A stretch of DNA of 5,041 nt from Pirellulales bacterium (GTDB lineage: Bacteria > Planctomycetota > Planctomycetia > Pirellulales > Thermoguttaceae). The first letter of the stretch is position 1. Each line of letters begins with the position of its first letter. Made by a program: the position numbers and the translations under genes. Shown here piece after piece: positions 4,916 to 5,041 of the stretch. Under the pieces are notes generated by a model. The model was not told the DNA's origin. It searched no databases and saw only the letters and a program-made list of their open reading frames with translations. Where the stretch lies: positions 1 through 5,041 of the forward strand of contig JAUWWA010000185.1 in the NCBI GenBank assembly GCA_030617125.1. The letters are read 5' to 3'.

Positions 4916-5041
4916 TCACGGTTGCTGGCCGGCGATCACGCGCACGTCTCCAGGAAGCTCTTGGCGGCTCCCCACGGGAACGACTGCCCGCTCTTGGAGC
5001 ATGCGGAGAAGTATCGCTTGAAAGTCGAGATCCAACTCATC
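4916..5041 (-). pseudogene. Truncated sigma-54 activator (AAA+) domain fragment
   Basis: From the window edge the minus strand reads DELDLDFQAILLRMLQERAV, then VPVGSRQELPGDVRVIA and GQQP, then TGA at 4916. This is the segment after Walker B in NtrC-family sigma-54 activators (typical form: GELsLdfQaKLLRvLQE...vPVGs...vDVRVIAAT). In an intact gene the domain would continue with the sensor I Asn (AATNR) and about 60 more AAA+ residues, then a DNA-binding Fis-type helix-turn-helix. Here AATNR is replaced by AGQQP and the protein stops. No other frame downstream continues the domain, so the gene is broken about 10-15 bases before the stop, right against the PEP-CTERM remnant. Its 5' part is outside the window and may be intact or not. 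Confidence 0.8.

Noticed and set aside
1..5041. CRISPR array, tRNA, rRNA or riboswitch
   Set aside because: I saw no regularly spaced repeats, no cloverleaf with a T-arm GTTCRANNC block in the gaps, and no conserved riboswitch core upstream of the operon.

Overview
The window looks like part of a chromosome from a planctomycete, probably of the Pirellulales type, with high GC. Three things support this. There is a PEP-CTERM sorting tail (PEPGT, then a hydrophobic helix, then an Arg-rich end). There is a remnant of the N-terminal signature FDPYxKWL...PPEEQPPNH, which I know from many planctomycete proteins. There is also a Hanks-type Ser/Thr kinase of the kind planctomycetes carry in large numbers. 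All supported genes lie on the minus strand. The assignment rests on motif recognition, not a database search.

Layout from low to high coordinates: (1) 1-1037, the N-terminal 345 residues of a Ser/Thr protein kinase whose C-terminus lies outside the window. (2) 1038-1490, about 450 bases with no intact gene, holding the broken start of an FDPY-type planctomycete protein (1236-1385). (3) 1491-4467, a compact three-gene minus-strand operon: GalU-type nucleotidyltransferase, then a GHMP kinase closely resembling plant glucuronokinase, then a UDP-glucuronate 4-epimerase-like SDR enzyme. (4) 4468-4658, a leader with a possible promoter, and further up a strong TTCG-loop hairpin. (5) 4659-4887, a frameshifted C-terminal remnant of a PEP-CTERM protein. 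(6) 4916-5041, a piece of a sigma-54 activator AAA+ domain that ends in a premature stop.

The operon reads as one pathway. Free D-glucuronate is phosphorylated at C1 by the kinase, the GalU-like enzyme uridylylates glucuronate-1-phosphate to UDP-glucuronate, and the epimerase converts this to UDP-galacturonate. That is the logic of the plant uronate salvage route, found here as a bacterial gene cluster. It would make activated uronic acids without UDP-glucose dehydrogenase, presumably for polysaccharide or glycan synthesis. The kinase assignment is the key evidence; the substrate of the nucleotidyltransferase is inferred from context.

The operon is flanked on both sides by gene debris, which suggests a rearrangement-prone locus or arrival of the cluster by insertion.
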